From: Alphaproteobacteria bacterium UBA7314
Lineage (GTDB): Bacteria > Pseudomonadota > Alphaproteobacteria > MPNO01 > UBA830
Reading direction: 5' to 3'
Length of the DNA stretch: 64,000 nucleotides
Assembly: GCA_002471575.1 (NCBI GenBank)
Contig: DKQG01000046.1
Location: 1 to 64,000 of the forward strand
The position numbers were made by a program, and so were the translations under genes. Shown piece after piece: positions 25,965 through 34,527 of the stretch (position 1 is the first letter of the stretch; each line of letters begins with the position of its first letter). The notes beneath the pieces were generated by a model. That model did not search any database. It was not told where the DNA came from and saw only the letters and a program-made list of their open reading frames with translations.

Positions 25965-27530
25965 TCACTGCGTCTTCCGGCCGTTTATGTCATAACCGGA
26001 TAGTGCGTAATCAACCAGACCCGTCGCCTTATCCCAATCATAAGTGCGATGCGCGTGCGTCTTCACAATAAATGGAGCACCCGCGTAGAACTTTTCGTAT
26101 TGCTCGTGACGGCCAGCAAACTCTGAACCAATCATATCCCATGCGAGTTTCATCAGCTTGATACGATCCTCGCCCGGTACGCCGGGAGATTGAACATACT
26201 TGGTAATCGTATCCCGGATCTCCGGGTTCTTGAGATCCTCCACTGACGAAGGAAGTTGGATGAGGCCACCACCAGCCAGCTCGCGAACAATATCTAAAAG
26301 CTTGGGGTTTATTTCCGATTGAAGGTTCATGTTCGCGTAGATGTGGGGCATGCTCGGAAGAACGTAACCGTTATCGTTTGTCCAACATTCTGCTTCTTGA
26401 GCGTAGACAAGGCCCTCGTACATTGTCGCATAAGTCGCCAGCTTTCCTAACTCGCCGATGACCGGCGGCAAGCTGCCCGTGCCATTCATGTCAGTGATCT
26501 TCTTGGCTAAGCCAACAAGAAATCTCAGTTTTGTCATGTAGCGTATCTGGGCTTGGCTATTCCCCATAATATGCGCCGGCGCCTCAAACCACTGCGCCCT
26601 CGCGACATCGACATTCTTGTAAACGAAGACCCTTTCCCAGGGAACGAAGACGTCATCGTAGACAAACAGCGAGTCAGTCTCATCGAAACGCGAGGCAAGC
26701 GGATAATCAAACACGCTACTGGCAGCTGACGCGTAAGACCTCCTCGAAAAGATTTTTACCCCTGGCGCATTGCAGGGAACTGCAACGGAGATCGCATAAT
26801 TCTCATCGCCCTGCCGCATGGGGTGGATCGTGCTGAGTTGGACGAAATCAGCCAATACTGCTCCTGTTCCCAGCATTTGCGCCCCTCGAATAATCACGCC
26901 ATCATCGCGCTCTTCGACGATTCCCGCGTAAAGATCTGGCGGTTCCTGCTGATGAGCAGGTTTTGTGCGATCGATTTGTGGGGGGACAATAGTGTAGGCG
27001 ATATACATATCGTGATCGCGACAGAATTCGTAGAATTTAACGGCGTTATCAGCAAACTTCTGTCCCCCCCTAGCCAAAACTTCAGGGGCCATCGCATAAC
27101 CAGCAAAAAACCCTGCGACATGGTCAGGACTACGCCCCATTAAACCAAGAGTAAGTTCGGAGGTCTTCGTGAGAGCCTTCCGTCTGGCGACGAGCTCCTC
27201 CTTGCTGCGCGGCATTGCCCAGTGTCGATTGACCCTGTCGCCTGTATCCGGCGAAACGTACGTCATTAAATCCGCATTTTCCGGCGCAGCAGCATTGTCA
27301 AAGATACCGGCTACCGACGTAACCGCTCCCTCGAACGCCGGATGCGTGGTTACATCCCTGATCACATCCCCATCATGAACAACATGGCGTCCGTCATCGC
27401 GAATACTGTCAACGTACTGAGCGCCTGAGCGCACCCCAGTGCCGAAGGCTTCCCCACGGCAAAAGTCGATACAGCCGCAAACCGGTTGTTTGCCGCAGTC
27501 TGCGGGAACGTCCGCTAGTCTTGTTGCCAT
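25965..27530 (-). CDS. 4-hydroxyphenylacetate 3-hydroxylase (HpaB) family flavin monooxygenase
   Basis: A protein of 521 residues from ATG 27530 (AAGGG upstream). It belongs to the two-component, FADH2-using HpaB family, which hydroxylates phenols and N-heterocycles and has acyl-CoA-dehydrogenase folds. Family segments include HPAFEGAVTSVAGIFD, RKALTKTSELTLGLMGRSPD, DDVFVPWERVFVYKN, and LAGGGLIQLPSS. No reductase (HpaC) is adjacent, so it must borrow reduced flavin from elsewhere; the nitroreductase-family protein at 40.5 kb is a possibility. The gene is visibly more A/T-rich than the dioxygenase genes. It is divergent from the LLM oxidoreductase. Confidence 0.9.
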   Translation of the reverse strand: MATRLADVPADCGKQPVCGCIDFCRGEAFGTGVRSGAQYVDSIRDDGRHVVHDGDVIRDVTTHPAFEGAVTSVAGIFDNAAAPENADLMTYVSPDTGDRVNRHWAMPRSKEELVARRKALTKTSELTLGLMGRSPDHVAGFFAGYAMAPEVLARGGQKFADNAVKFYEFCRDHDMYIAYTIVPPQIDRTKPAHQQEPPDLYAGIVEERDDGVIIRGAQMLGTGAVLADFVQLSTIHPMRQGDENYAISVAVPCNAPGVKIFSRRSYASAASSVFDYPLASRFDETDSLFVYDDVFVPWERVFVYKNVDVARAQWFEAPAHIMGNSQAQIRYMTKLRFLVGLAKKITDMNGTGSLPPVIGELGKLATYATMYEGLVYAQEAECWTNDNGYVLPSMPHIYANMNLQSEINPKLLDIVRELAGGGLIQLPSSVEDLKNPEIRDTITKYVQSPGVPGEDRIKLMKLAWDMIGSEFAGRHEQYEKFYAGAPFIVKTHAHRTYDWDKATGLVDYALSGYDINGRKTQ

Positions 27531-27642
27531 TTTAAAACCCTTCCAAGCGCTCTTTTTTCTCAGTATACGCAAAAACTCAGCAGATAGTTGTCGCTTTTTT
27601 GCAGAGATGGCAAATTTGTCGCAGATAAGAGGGAGAAATCCG

Positions 27643-28773
27643 ATGTTTAACCGCCCGCTCGCGGAGAACCCACTCTACAACGACAACAAGATGAAGATCG
27701 GCATCATTGCGATGAACTGCTCGCATGGCTCAACAATTTCACAGGTGGAAGGCGCTTGGGAAATGAACTGGCCGGACACCCGCGAAGTAGCCGTTATGGC
27801 CGACCGCGCCGGGTTTGAAGCCTTATTACCAGTAGCGCGCTGGCGCGGTTACGGCGGACCCACCAATTTCAACAACCGCACGTTCGAGACCTACAACTGG
27901 GCCGCCGGCGTGGCCGCGGTGACGGAATATTCCTGCATATTCTCTACTTCTCACGTACCACTGACGCACCCGGTCGCCGCGGCCAAACAGTGCGCGACGA
28001 TCGACCATATTTCCGGCGGACGCTTTGCGCTGAATGTCGTTTGTGGCTGGTTCAAGAACGAGTTCGAGATGTTCGGTGCCGATTGGAAAGAACACGATGT
28101 ACGCTACGAATACGCCACCGAATGGCTGAACTTCGTGCGCCGGATCTGGACCGAAGACGGTGAATTCGATTTCCAGGGGCGCTGGTTCGATTCTAAGAAC
28201 GTCTGGAGCGAACCCAAACCGATCCAATCGCCGATGCCGCCGGTGATGAATGCCGGAGGATCCGAGGCCGGTCAGATTTTCGCGGCGACCCAGGCTGATA
28301 TGAACTTCGTGATCCTGAAAGAGCGCGATATCGAAGGCGGCAAGTCACAGATCGCGCACCTGAAGAACATGGCGAAGGACGCGGGTCGCGACGTCAAAAG
28401 CTGGATCCACGTCTACGTGGTGTGTCGGGACACGGAAAAGGAAGCGCAGGATTACCTCAACCACTACGTGAACGAAAAAGGTGACTTCGAAGCGGTGAAC
28501 AACCTGCTTGAAATTTTCGGCATGCAGTCGGAAACGCTTCCAAACGAAGTACTCGATGAATTTCGCTTCCACTTTATCGCCGGACACGGCGGATATCCGC
28601 TGGTTGGCACGCCCGAACAGATCGTCGACGAAATCGGAAAGCTGATCGAAATCGGCGTCGACGGGATGCTGATTTCCTGGGTTGATTACAAGACTGAGTG
28701 CAAACAATGGATCGACGAAATTCTGCCGCTTATGGAGCAAGCTGGACAAAGAGCACCTGTAAAAAAGCTGTGA
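27643..28773 (+). CDS. LLM-class flavin monooxygenase, RutA-like
   Basis: A 376-residue luciferase-like FMN-dependent monooxygenase. The pattern LLPVARWRGYGGPTNFN, then AATIDHISGGRFALNVV and CGWFKNEFEMFG, then the GGSEAGQIFAA loop is closest to the RutA (pyrimidine ring-opening) and alkanesulfonate/dimethylsulfone monooxygenase subgroup. RutA cleaves the uracil ring at an amide bond, so ring or C-N/C-S cleavage is plausible. The start is ATG 27643 with AGAGGGAGA. The open frame upstream to 27439 is antisense to the HpaB gene. The TRAP binding protein follows after 77 bp. Confidence 0.88.
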   Translation: MFNRPLAENPLYNDNKMKIGIIAMNCSHGSTISQVEGAWEMNWPDTREVAVMADRAGFEALLPVARWRGYGGPTNFNNRTFETYNWAAGVAAVTEYSCIFSTSHVPLTHPVAAAKQCATIDHISGGRFALNVVCGWFKNEFEMFGADWKEHDVRYEYATEWLNFVRRIWTEDGEFDFQGRWFDSKNVWSEPKPIQSPMPPVMNAGGSEAGQIFAATQADMNFVILKERDIEGGKSQIAHLKNMAKDAGRDVKSWIHVYVVCRDTEKEAQDYLNHYVNEKGDFEAVNNLLEIFGMQSETLPNEVLDEFRFHFIAGHGGYPLVGTPEQIVDEIGKLIEIGVDGMLISWVDYKTECKQWIDEILPLMEQAGQRAPVKKL

Positions 28774-28850
28774 CCCAGCATTACACACGGCCTTGTCAGC
28801 GTCGTCTTATCTATGACAATATCAACACATCAAGATACAGGGAGAAAATA

Positions 28851-29870
28851 ATGTCCTTCAGACTAAGAAAATATGCCTTAGCTTCTATCGCTGCAGCCGC
28901 ATCGCTTGGCGTCACATCAATGGCTTCTGCGCAGATCGATATGAAAATCGGCTATCCAACAACCGCCGATCCGCAACATGACTATGCTGTAAAATTTGTG
29001 GCGGAGGTAAACAAACGGACAAATGGAAGAGTTAAAGGCCGCGTATTCCCTACCAGCCAACTCGGCAAAATCCCTCGCCAAATCGAGGCCATTCAGTTGG
29101 GCACCCAGGAGGGTTTCTTCGCACCACCAGGGTTCCTGCAGGGGGTGAATAAAGCGTTTCAAGTTGCTGATGTTCCCGGCTTCTTCGCAGATCATGCGCA
29201 CGCTCACAGGACGCTGAACGTGCCACGCTTCAAAAATCCATTCAATTCTCTTGGCGTTGATAAAGGCATCCTGAGTGGCAGCCTTTGGGTGTACGACGGC
29301 GCCTCTTACATGGCGACGAAGCCAATTGCAAAATTGGCTGATTTTAAAGGGCTAAAAATTCGCGTTCTTGCCACTGAAATTGAACGTAAAGGTGTCGCTA
29401 CCCTGGGCGCTACTGGTGTCCCAATTCCGTTCACGTCAGTTGTTCCCTCTCTTCAGAGGAAGGTTGTAGACGGCGCTCGCACAAGCTTGGTTGTCGCAGC
29501 CAAAGCCAAGTTTCCGACCGTCACGAAGCACCTGACAATTACAAATGACTATTACATTCCTTGCATCTCTGCATTCAGCATTAAGTTCCTTGATAAGCTG
29601 TCAAAAGAGGACCGAGCAACTGTTCTGAAAGTGTCGGATGAACTCGGTCACTGGGCTTCTGCACGTTCTCAGAGCTTTGTGGACAAGATGATTGTGGAGT
29701 GGAAAAAAACGGGTGCAACGGTGAGCTACTTGCCGCCGGAAGAGCAAAAGCTTCACATGTCGCGTTTGGCGCCACTTGCCGATGAGGTTTTCGGAAAAAA
29801 CAAAAATCCGACAATTCGGAAGTTATACGCGGTGCTTAAAGAAGAAGCCCAACGAATGGACGTTAGATAA
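28851..29870 (+). CDS. TRAP-transporter substrate-binding protein (DctP family)
   Basis: A 339-residue periplasmic binding protein. The signal peptide (RLRKYALASIAAAASLGV, cleavage likely after ASA) is followed by the DctP domain with PTSQLGKIPRQIEAIQLGTQ and KGLKIRVLATEI. The start is ATG 28851 with GGGAG. DctP proteins deliver organic acids to a DctQ-DctM membrane pair, but neither gene is nearby, so it is an orphan. Base composition is more A/T-rich than the LLM gene before it. It is likely co-transcribed with the LLM gene and ends at a strong bidirectional terminator. Confidence 0.9.
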   Translation: MSFRLRKYALASIAAAASLGVTSMASAQIDMKIGYPTTADPQHDYAVKFVAEVNKRTNGRVKGRVFPTSQLGKIPRQIEAIQLGTQEGFFAPPGFLQGVNKAFQVADVPGFFADHAHAHRTLNVPRFKNPFNSLGVDKGILSGSLWVYDGASYMATKPIAKLADFKGLKIRVLATEIERKGVATLGATGVPIPFTSVVPSLQRKVVDGARTSLVVAAKAKFPTVTKHLTITNDYYIPCISAFSIKFLDKLSKEDRATVLKVSDELGHWASARSQSFVDKMIVEWKKTGATVSYLPPEEQKLHMSRLAPLADEVFGKNKNPTIRKLYAVLKEEAQRMDVR

Positions 29871-29892
29871 GACCGAAAAAACCGCTTGAAAA

Positions 29893-29914
29893 CGCCCTCT
29901 CATTCGAGAGGGCG
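29893..29914. terminator. Bidirectional terminator
   Basis: CGCCCTCTC (29893-29901), ATTC loop and GAGAGGGCG (29906-29914), with T7 on the right and A4 (T on the other strand) on the left. It serves the TRAP gene and the convergent FAD monooxygenase gene. Confidence 0.93.
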
Positions 29915-29919
29915 TTTTT

Positions 29920-31119
29920 TTAAGCAAGTGCCTCTGCCCGTTTGAGTGCCGTAATCATTGAGGATTGCAGCAGATAATCCCTAGCTAATTTTGGGTCAGC
30001 TGCTGAAGCACTCATTTCATCGTGCTTCCTCCGACGAGCATCTGGATCCGTCTCTTCGAGCATAGCTTTGTTTCGGATGGTGGTTTGCTGTACGTAGTCT
30101 ATGGCTATAGGTCTACGCTGCGCATCGTACTTATCGAGCTCACTATCGACAGCCTTCCCATTCCAGACTTTGACTAATTTCTCGGATAAATTTAACGCGT
30201 CATGGATACCACCGTTCATTCCCATGCCACCCAGCGGGTTATTAATATGAGCAGCATCTCCCGCGAGAAAGACGCGCCCCCTTCTATATGTTTCCGCCAC
30301 CCTTTGGTGAACAGCATATGCAGTTCTGTGGAACGTGTCGTAGTCCCCTTCGATAGGACACACTTGCTGCATTCGTTCCTGCACCGTCGCATCTGATACA
30401 AGCGATTCCGCAGTCTCGCCCGGACGAGAGGGCAGGAGAAGTCGCCATAGACCTGGTACACGAACAAATACAAACCAAAAGTTCGGATCAGCTATGTATG
30501 CTATTGGGGCCAAGTTCTCAAAATGATCTTCGAAATTAAATTCAGAACTAGTACACAGCCACAATTCGGGAAAAGTGAGCCCGGGGAACTCTATACCCTG
30601 CGAAATACGAATGACGCTGGACGCCCCATCCGCAGCAATTAAATATTTACCGCAAAGTTCCCTCGGACCCTCCAGCGTTTCAGCCGACAGCGTCACCGTT
30701 TCGTCATCTTGTGAAACACCGGTGCCCTTTGCTTCAAAGAGGACCTCTACATTGTCCATTTGTTGAAGTTCGGCAACAATGATCCTTGTAAGTTTGTATT
30801 GTTCGCACTGGACGCGGTAAGGGTGGCCGGTGTCATTTTCCAGAACGCTGAGATCCCACTCTGCAACTACGCCTTCTCGAGTATCACGGTACTGCCAAAC
30901 AGGGCAGACGATGCCTTGTTCTATAACTTTATCCACGACCCCCAGCTCATCCAGCATATCCAGGGTCGGCGGATGAAAAGTTGAAGCACGGAGATCTTCG
31001 GGCAAATCGGCCGCCGCCTCCACCAACGTCACCGGAATTCCACGCTTGGCGAGATACAAGGCTGCCGAACAGCCCACCGGACCGGCACCGGAAATCAATA
31101 CGCGATCATTGTCCGACAT
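29920..31119 (-). CDS. FAD-dependent aromatic hydroxylase (PHBH/MhpA class)
   Basis: A 399-residue class A flavoprotein monooxygenase from ATG 31119 (GGAG upstream). The dinucleotide motif is ISGAGPVGCSAALYLA, the DG motif is ADGASSVIR and the GD motif is VFLAGDAAHINNPLGGMGMN. Such enzymes use NAD(P)H and O2 to hydroxylate phenolic or pyridinolic rings. An upstream extension of 18 residues is possible but unlikely. The gene is A/T-richer than its rightward neighbours. It is divergent from the maleate-isomerase-like gene across 121 bp. Confidence 0.92.
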   Translation of the reverse strand: MSDNDRVLISGAGPVGCSAALYLAKRGIPVTLVEAAADLPEDLRASTFHPPTLDMLDELGVVDKVIEQGIVCPVWQYRDTREGVVAEWDLSVLENDTGHPYRVQCEQYKLTRIIVAELQQMDNVEVLFEAKGTGVSQDDETVTLSAETLEGPRELCGKYLIAADGASSVIRISQGIEFPGLTFPELWLCTSSEFNFEDHFENLAPIAYIADPNFWFVFVRVPGLWRLLLPSRPGETAESLVSDATVQERMQQVCPIEGDYDTFHRTAYAVHQRVAETYRRGRVFLAGDAAHINNPLGGMGMNGGIHDALNLSEKLVKVWNGKAVDSELDKYDAQRRPIAIDYVQQTTIRNKAMLEETDPDARRRKHDEMSASAADPKLARDYLLQSSMITALKRAEALA

Positions 31120-31240
31120 GTTTTCTACTCCTGTTGGTGCACGCCAAGATAGCCGCCGCTTTCGAGCGGTCAAGCGGTGTTGCGCCCTTGTTACGGGATT
31201 GGCACAGTGCGCGGATCAGAGGGATTAAGGAAAAATCATC

Positions 31241-31981
31241 GTGGCGCTTCAACACACCAAACCGATCGGGTGGCGATCCAAAATCGGCGTGATCGTCCCG
31301 CCGAGTAACACCGTCAACGAGGCAGAATTCAATCGCTTCGCTCCGGAAGGCGTCAGCTTTCATTTCACCCGCTCGCCTCTCCATTCCGACCCGGCGGCCG
31401 ACGATTTTGCCGAAATGCTGGATGACGTTACCGGTGCGATGAAGAACCTTTCCGCCTGCAATGTCGATTACGCCACCTATGCTTGCACCGCCGGATCCAT
31501 GGCCTGTCCGTCCGACCGACTGCTGGGCACCATGACCGAAATCAGCGGTGTGCCTTCTAATTCTACGGCACAGGCCATCGTCGCCGCGCTCAACGCGCTG
31601 GAGGCGACCAGTATTGTCATGGCATCGCCCTACACACAGGAAACCAATGAACACGAAGCCCACTATCTCGCCGACCACGGCATAGAGGTGTTGGCGACCA
31701 CCGGTCTCAACCTGAATACATCGCTTGAGAACATCCAGAAAATTTCTCGCGTCCCGCCGCCTGACGTGTTCGAGCACGCTACGTCCATAGACCGCCCGGA
31801 GGCGGAAGCGCTGCTGATTTGCTGCACCGATTTCAACACGTTCGATTCGATCGAACCGCTGGAATCCGAGCTCGGGAAACCGGTTGTTTCTAGCAACTCA
31901 GCGACGTTATGGCACAGCCTGCGGAATGCCCAAATCACGGACCGGATCGACGGCCTTGGCACCCTGCTCCGCGATTTCTAG
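31241..31981 (+). CDS. Maleate cis-trans isomerase / arylmalonate decarboxylase family protein
   Basis: A 246-residue Asp/Glu racemase-superfamily protein. The PPSNTVNEAEF N-terminus, the first active Cys in YACTAGSMACP and the second in LLICCTDFNTFD are the hallmarks of maleate isomerase-like enzymes. Maleate isomerase (NicE) converts maleate to fumarate at the end of aerobic nicotinate breakdown; the arylmalonate decarboxylase and ectoine EutA branches share the fold. It starts at GTG 31241 with AAGGA. It is convergent with the CMD-family gene, 3 bp from its stop. Confidence 0.88.
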   Translation: MALQHTKPIGWRSKIGVIVPPSNTVNEAEFNRFAPEGVSFHFTRSPLHSDPAADDFAEMLDDVTGAMKNLSACNVDYATYACTAGSMACPSDRLLGTMTEISGVPSNSTAQAIVAALNALEATSIVMASPYTQETNEHEAHYLADHGIEVLATTGLNLNTSLENIQKISRVPPPDVFEHATSIDRPEAEALLICCTDFNTFDSIEPLESELGKPVVSSNSATLWHSLRNAQITDRIDGLGTLLRDF

Positions 31982-31984
31982 CCG

Positions 31985-32395
31985 CTACAGCAATCCTTCT
32001 TCTTCCGCCTGATCGAGTGCCTCACGCGCACTTCGGAACGCATCGACCCCGGCGGGAATACCGCAATACACGGTCGCATGCGCCAAGACTTCGGTGATTT
32101 CCTCGACTGTACACCCATTTCGAAGCGCACCCCGCGTGTGCGATTTCAACTCTTGCATCTTGCCCAGCGCCGTCAGGATGGCGAGGTTGAGCATGCTACG
32201 GGTCTTGTGGTCGAGCGTATCGTCCGTCCAGGCACCACCCCAGCAATACTCGGTCACCATGGTCTGGATCTTGCCGGTCAGATGATCCTTCTCGCCCTTT
32301 TCGATGTTGGGGTTTACGTATTGTTCACCCAACACTTTCTTTCGCGCAGCCAGTCCGGCTTCATAAAGATCCTCATTTGACGGTTCGATCGCCAT
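31985..32395 (-). CDS. Carboxymuconolactone decarboxylase family protein
   Basis: A 136-residue CMD-family protein from ATG 32395 (GGGAGA upstream). The domain spans DHKTRSMLNLAILTALGK and ELKSHTRGALRNGCT to EVLAHATVYCGIPAG. True decarboxylases of the protocatechuate pathway and AhpD-like peroxidases both belong here. The lack of a CxxC motif argues against AhpD. It is the last gene of the hyuB-hyuA operon, 26 bp after the EthD-like gene. Confidence 0.9.
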   Translation of the reverse strand: MAIEPSNEDLYEAGLAARKKVLGEQYVNPNIEKGEKDHLTGKIQTMVTEYCWGGAWTDDTLDHKTRSMLNLAILTALGKMQELKSHTRGALRNGCTVEEITEVLAHATVYCGIPAGVDAFRSAREALDQAEEEGLL

Positions 32396-32421
32396 TGGTC
32401 GTCTCCCTTGATTGAATAGCC

Positions 32422-33132
32422 TTAAATATCGAGTGTGAACGTGGCCGCTTCCGGTTCGGCCTTGTGATAGCGCTTGCCGTGGCGGTGATACACGACCAGA
32501 TGGGTCTTGAACCAGTCGTTCTGAGCCAGCCTGTTGCGCCATTCGGTGGCCCTCGCCGCGGCCAGGACATCGCTTTCCAGCGCATCTTCGCTTTCGATGT
32601 AATGGATGAACATGTGCGTAAACGGGTTCGGATCCGCGTCCACGATTCTCATATGCCTTACCATTCGCCATAGGGGGCTGCCGAGCACTATGGGCGTGTG
32701 CTCTGTCTGGTACCAGTCGACAAATTCCTCCTCGGCGTCGTCGGGCAACTCGATGAACACTCCCAGAACAAACGGAGCGTCAAGCGCTTCATCTACCGCC
32801 AGTCCGTCACGCACATGGAAGCTGATTTCATCGCCGATGTAGCGCGTAAAGGCGGCCACTTCCGAAAGCATCTTCTTGGTCGGTGCATCAGGCTTGTACT
32901 TGCGGTTTACGTATTCGTCATCCGCTAGCGTCTGCGGCGACTCTAGGTCGTAGATTGCCAGATAGTCAGGTCGGTCCGGCACCTTGTAGCGCTGCCCTGA
33001 CCGGAAGCCCGGTACGCCATACACATGGCTCGGCATGTGATGATTGTTGTACCAGTCATTGAAGTGATCTTCGGCGCCATCTGGGGGCGTCATCTCAGAA
33101 AAGAGAACAGCTCCGCCCTTCCTGTTCGACAT
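32422..33132 (-). CDS. Tandem dimeric alpha/beta-barrel (EthD-like) protein
   Basis: A 236-residue protein built of two ferredoxin-like repeats. One contains EDHFNDWYNNHHMPSHVYGV and the other EEEFVDWYQTEHTPIVLG; both carry the WY-x2-EH/HH signature of EthD/DABB proteins. Members bind small hydrophobic or aromatic ligands and act as accessory or cyclase/decarboxylase-like factors. The start ATG 33132 forms TGATG with the stop of the aminotransferase gene. No function is assigned. Confidence 0.82.
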   Translation of the reverse strand: MSNRKGGAVLFSEMTPPDGAEDHFNDWYNNHHMPSHVYGVPGFRSGQRYKVPDRPDYLAIYDLESPQTLADDEYVNRKYKPDAPTKKMLSEVAAFTRYIGDEISFHVRDGLAVDEALDAPFVLGVFIELPDDAEEEFVDWYQTEHTPIVLGSPLWRMVRHMRIVDADPNPFTHMFIHYIESEDALESDVLAAARATEWRNRLAQNDWFKTHLVVYHRHGKRYHKAEPEAATFTLDI

Positions 33133-34460
33133 CAGATTTTCTTGCAGGCTGCATCCAACGCCCGGACAGTATCCTCGATATCCTGCCCAGTATGAACGCC
33201 AGAGACGAAACGCCGGACATTCGGCAACACGTAAAGCCCTTCGTGCATCTGGGCTAGATCGAGAGCCCGGGTCGCGGCGGCGTCTGAGTTCATGACGTCG
33301 GCATGATTGTTGGGCGGTTTGTCCATAAACAGGATCTGCCAGAAGGATGCTTTGCCCGTCGCGATCGCGGGTACGTTGTTCTTGTCGAGCACTTCCTGAC
33401 ACGCCTTGCAGACGTCGTCTGCCAATGCGTGGAGGTCCTTGTAGAACGACGGCTTTTTTAGTTCGGCAAGCGTTGCCATACCCGCCACGGCCGCGATGGG
33501 GTTTCCGTGCAGTGTGCCGTTCACATAGGAATAGTTGGCCTGGCCCTTGTTTCTCGGGTTCATCAGATCCATGTATTCGGCCTTACCACCGACGCAACCC
33601 AGCGGTCCACCGCCGCCAACAATTTTGCCGTAGCTGGCGATATCGGGAAGCACGCCGAAATATTCCTGTGCCCCCCCAAGGGCAAGGCGGAAACCGGTTA
33701 CGACTTCATCAAAGATCAAAAGTACATCGTTGTCGTCGCAAGTCTTTCGAAGACCCGGCAGAAAATCGTCGTCGGGCAGGATGATCCGTTGCAACGGCTC
33801 AACGATGATCGCGGCCAGGTCATCGCGATGCTCCTCGACGATCCGGCGAACGGTATCAAGATCGTTGTACGGAGACACCAGCACGTTCTCCGCCATGTTG
33901 GCCGGGAGCCCGCCGGTGTCGGGACGTCCCTGCGGGTAGTTTGACAAAGCAGTCGGTGTGACACTGAACGCGGAGTAATCGTGGTTACCATGATAGGCGC
34001 CTTCGAACTTGAGTATCTTACTCCGTCCCGTTGCCGCCCGTGCAGTGCGCATGGCGTAGGCCGTTGCCTCAGAGCCGGTCGTTGTAAAGGCGACCCGGTC
34101 GGCGCAGGGGATGATTTCCTTCAGATCCTCGGCAAGCTGGATGCATTGCTCGTTTAGCGTTCCGAAAAAATGGATGCCGCGTTCTGCCTGATCCTTTATC
34201 GCGTCGACCACTGTGGGAAACGCGTGTCCCAGGATTAGCGTTCCGGCACCGCCTACATAATCGATGTACCAGCGGCCCCGGACATCCTGCAGGCGCGATC
34301 CCGCGCCCTTGCGAATGACGAAACGAACATCATCGGGCAGTGAATAGCTGCCCAGACCAGCGCCCGGCAGGCTATCCGTAGCGACCTTGTAGTAATCTTC
34401 ATGCCCCATCGCGCCCACGGGATCGGGCGCTTCGGCGATGGCGGTATCAGCAGGAGTCAT
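33132..34460 (-). CDS. Class III aminotransferase, glutamate-1-semialdehyde aminomutase-like
   Basis: A 442-residue PLP enzyme with the GSA-aminomutase/class III layout: TGSEATAYAMRTARAATGR, FEGAYHGNHD, LIFDEVVTGFR and the PLP lysine in ASYGKIVGGGGPLG. The operon context (hyuB-hyuA) argues against haem synthesis and for a catabolic transaminase or racemase, for example on a beta- or gamma-amino acid released by ring opening. It lies 67 bp after hyuA. Confidence 0.9.
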   Translation of the reverse strand: MTPADTAIAEAPDPVGAMGHEDYYKVATDSLPGAGLGSYSLPDDVRFVIRKGAGSRLQDVRGRWYIDYVGGAGTLILGHAFPTVVDAIKDQAERGIHFFGTLNEQCIQLAEDLKEIIPCADRVAFTTTGSEATAYAMRTARAATGRSKILKFEGAYHGNHDYSAFSVTPTALSNYPQGRPDTGGLPANMAENVLVSPYNDLDTVRRIVEEHRDDLAAIIVEPLQRIILPDDDFLPGLRKTCDDNDVLLIFDEVVTGFRLALGGAQEYFGVLPDIASYGKIVGGGGPLGCVGGKAEYMDLMNPRNKGQANYSYVNGTLHGNPIAAVAGMATLAELKKPSFYKDLHALADDVCKACQEVLDKNNVPAIATGKASFWQILFMDKPPNNHADVMNSDAAATRALDLAQMHEGLYVLPNVRRFVSGVHTGQDIEDTVRALDAACKKI

Positions 34461-34527
34461 TGGAACACTTCCAGTAAAGGTTTACTGCCGGGAGGCTACC
34501 CCCGGGCCACTTCGGAAACAAGCTAAC

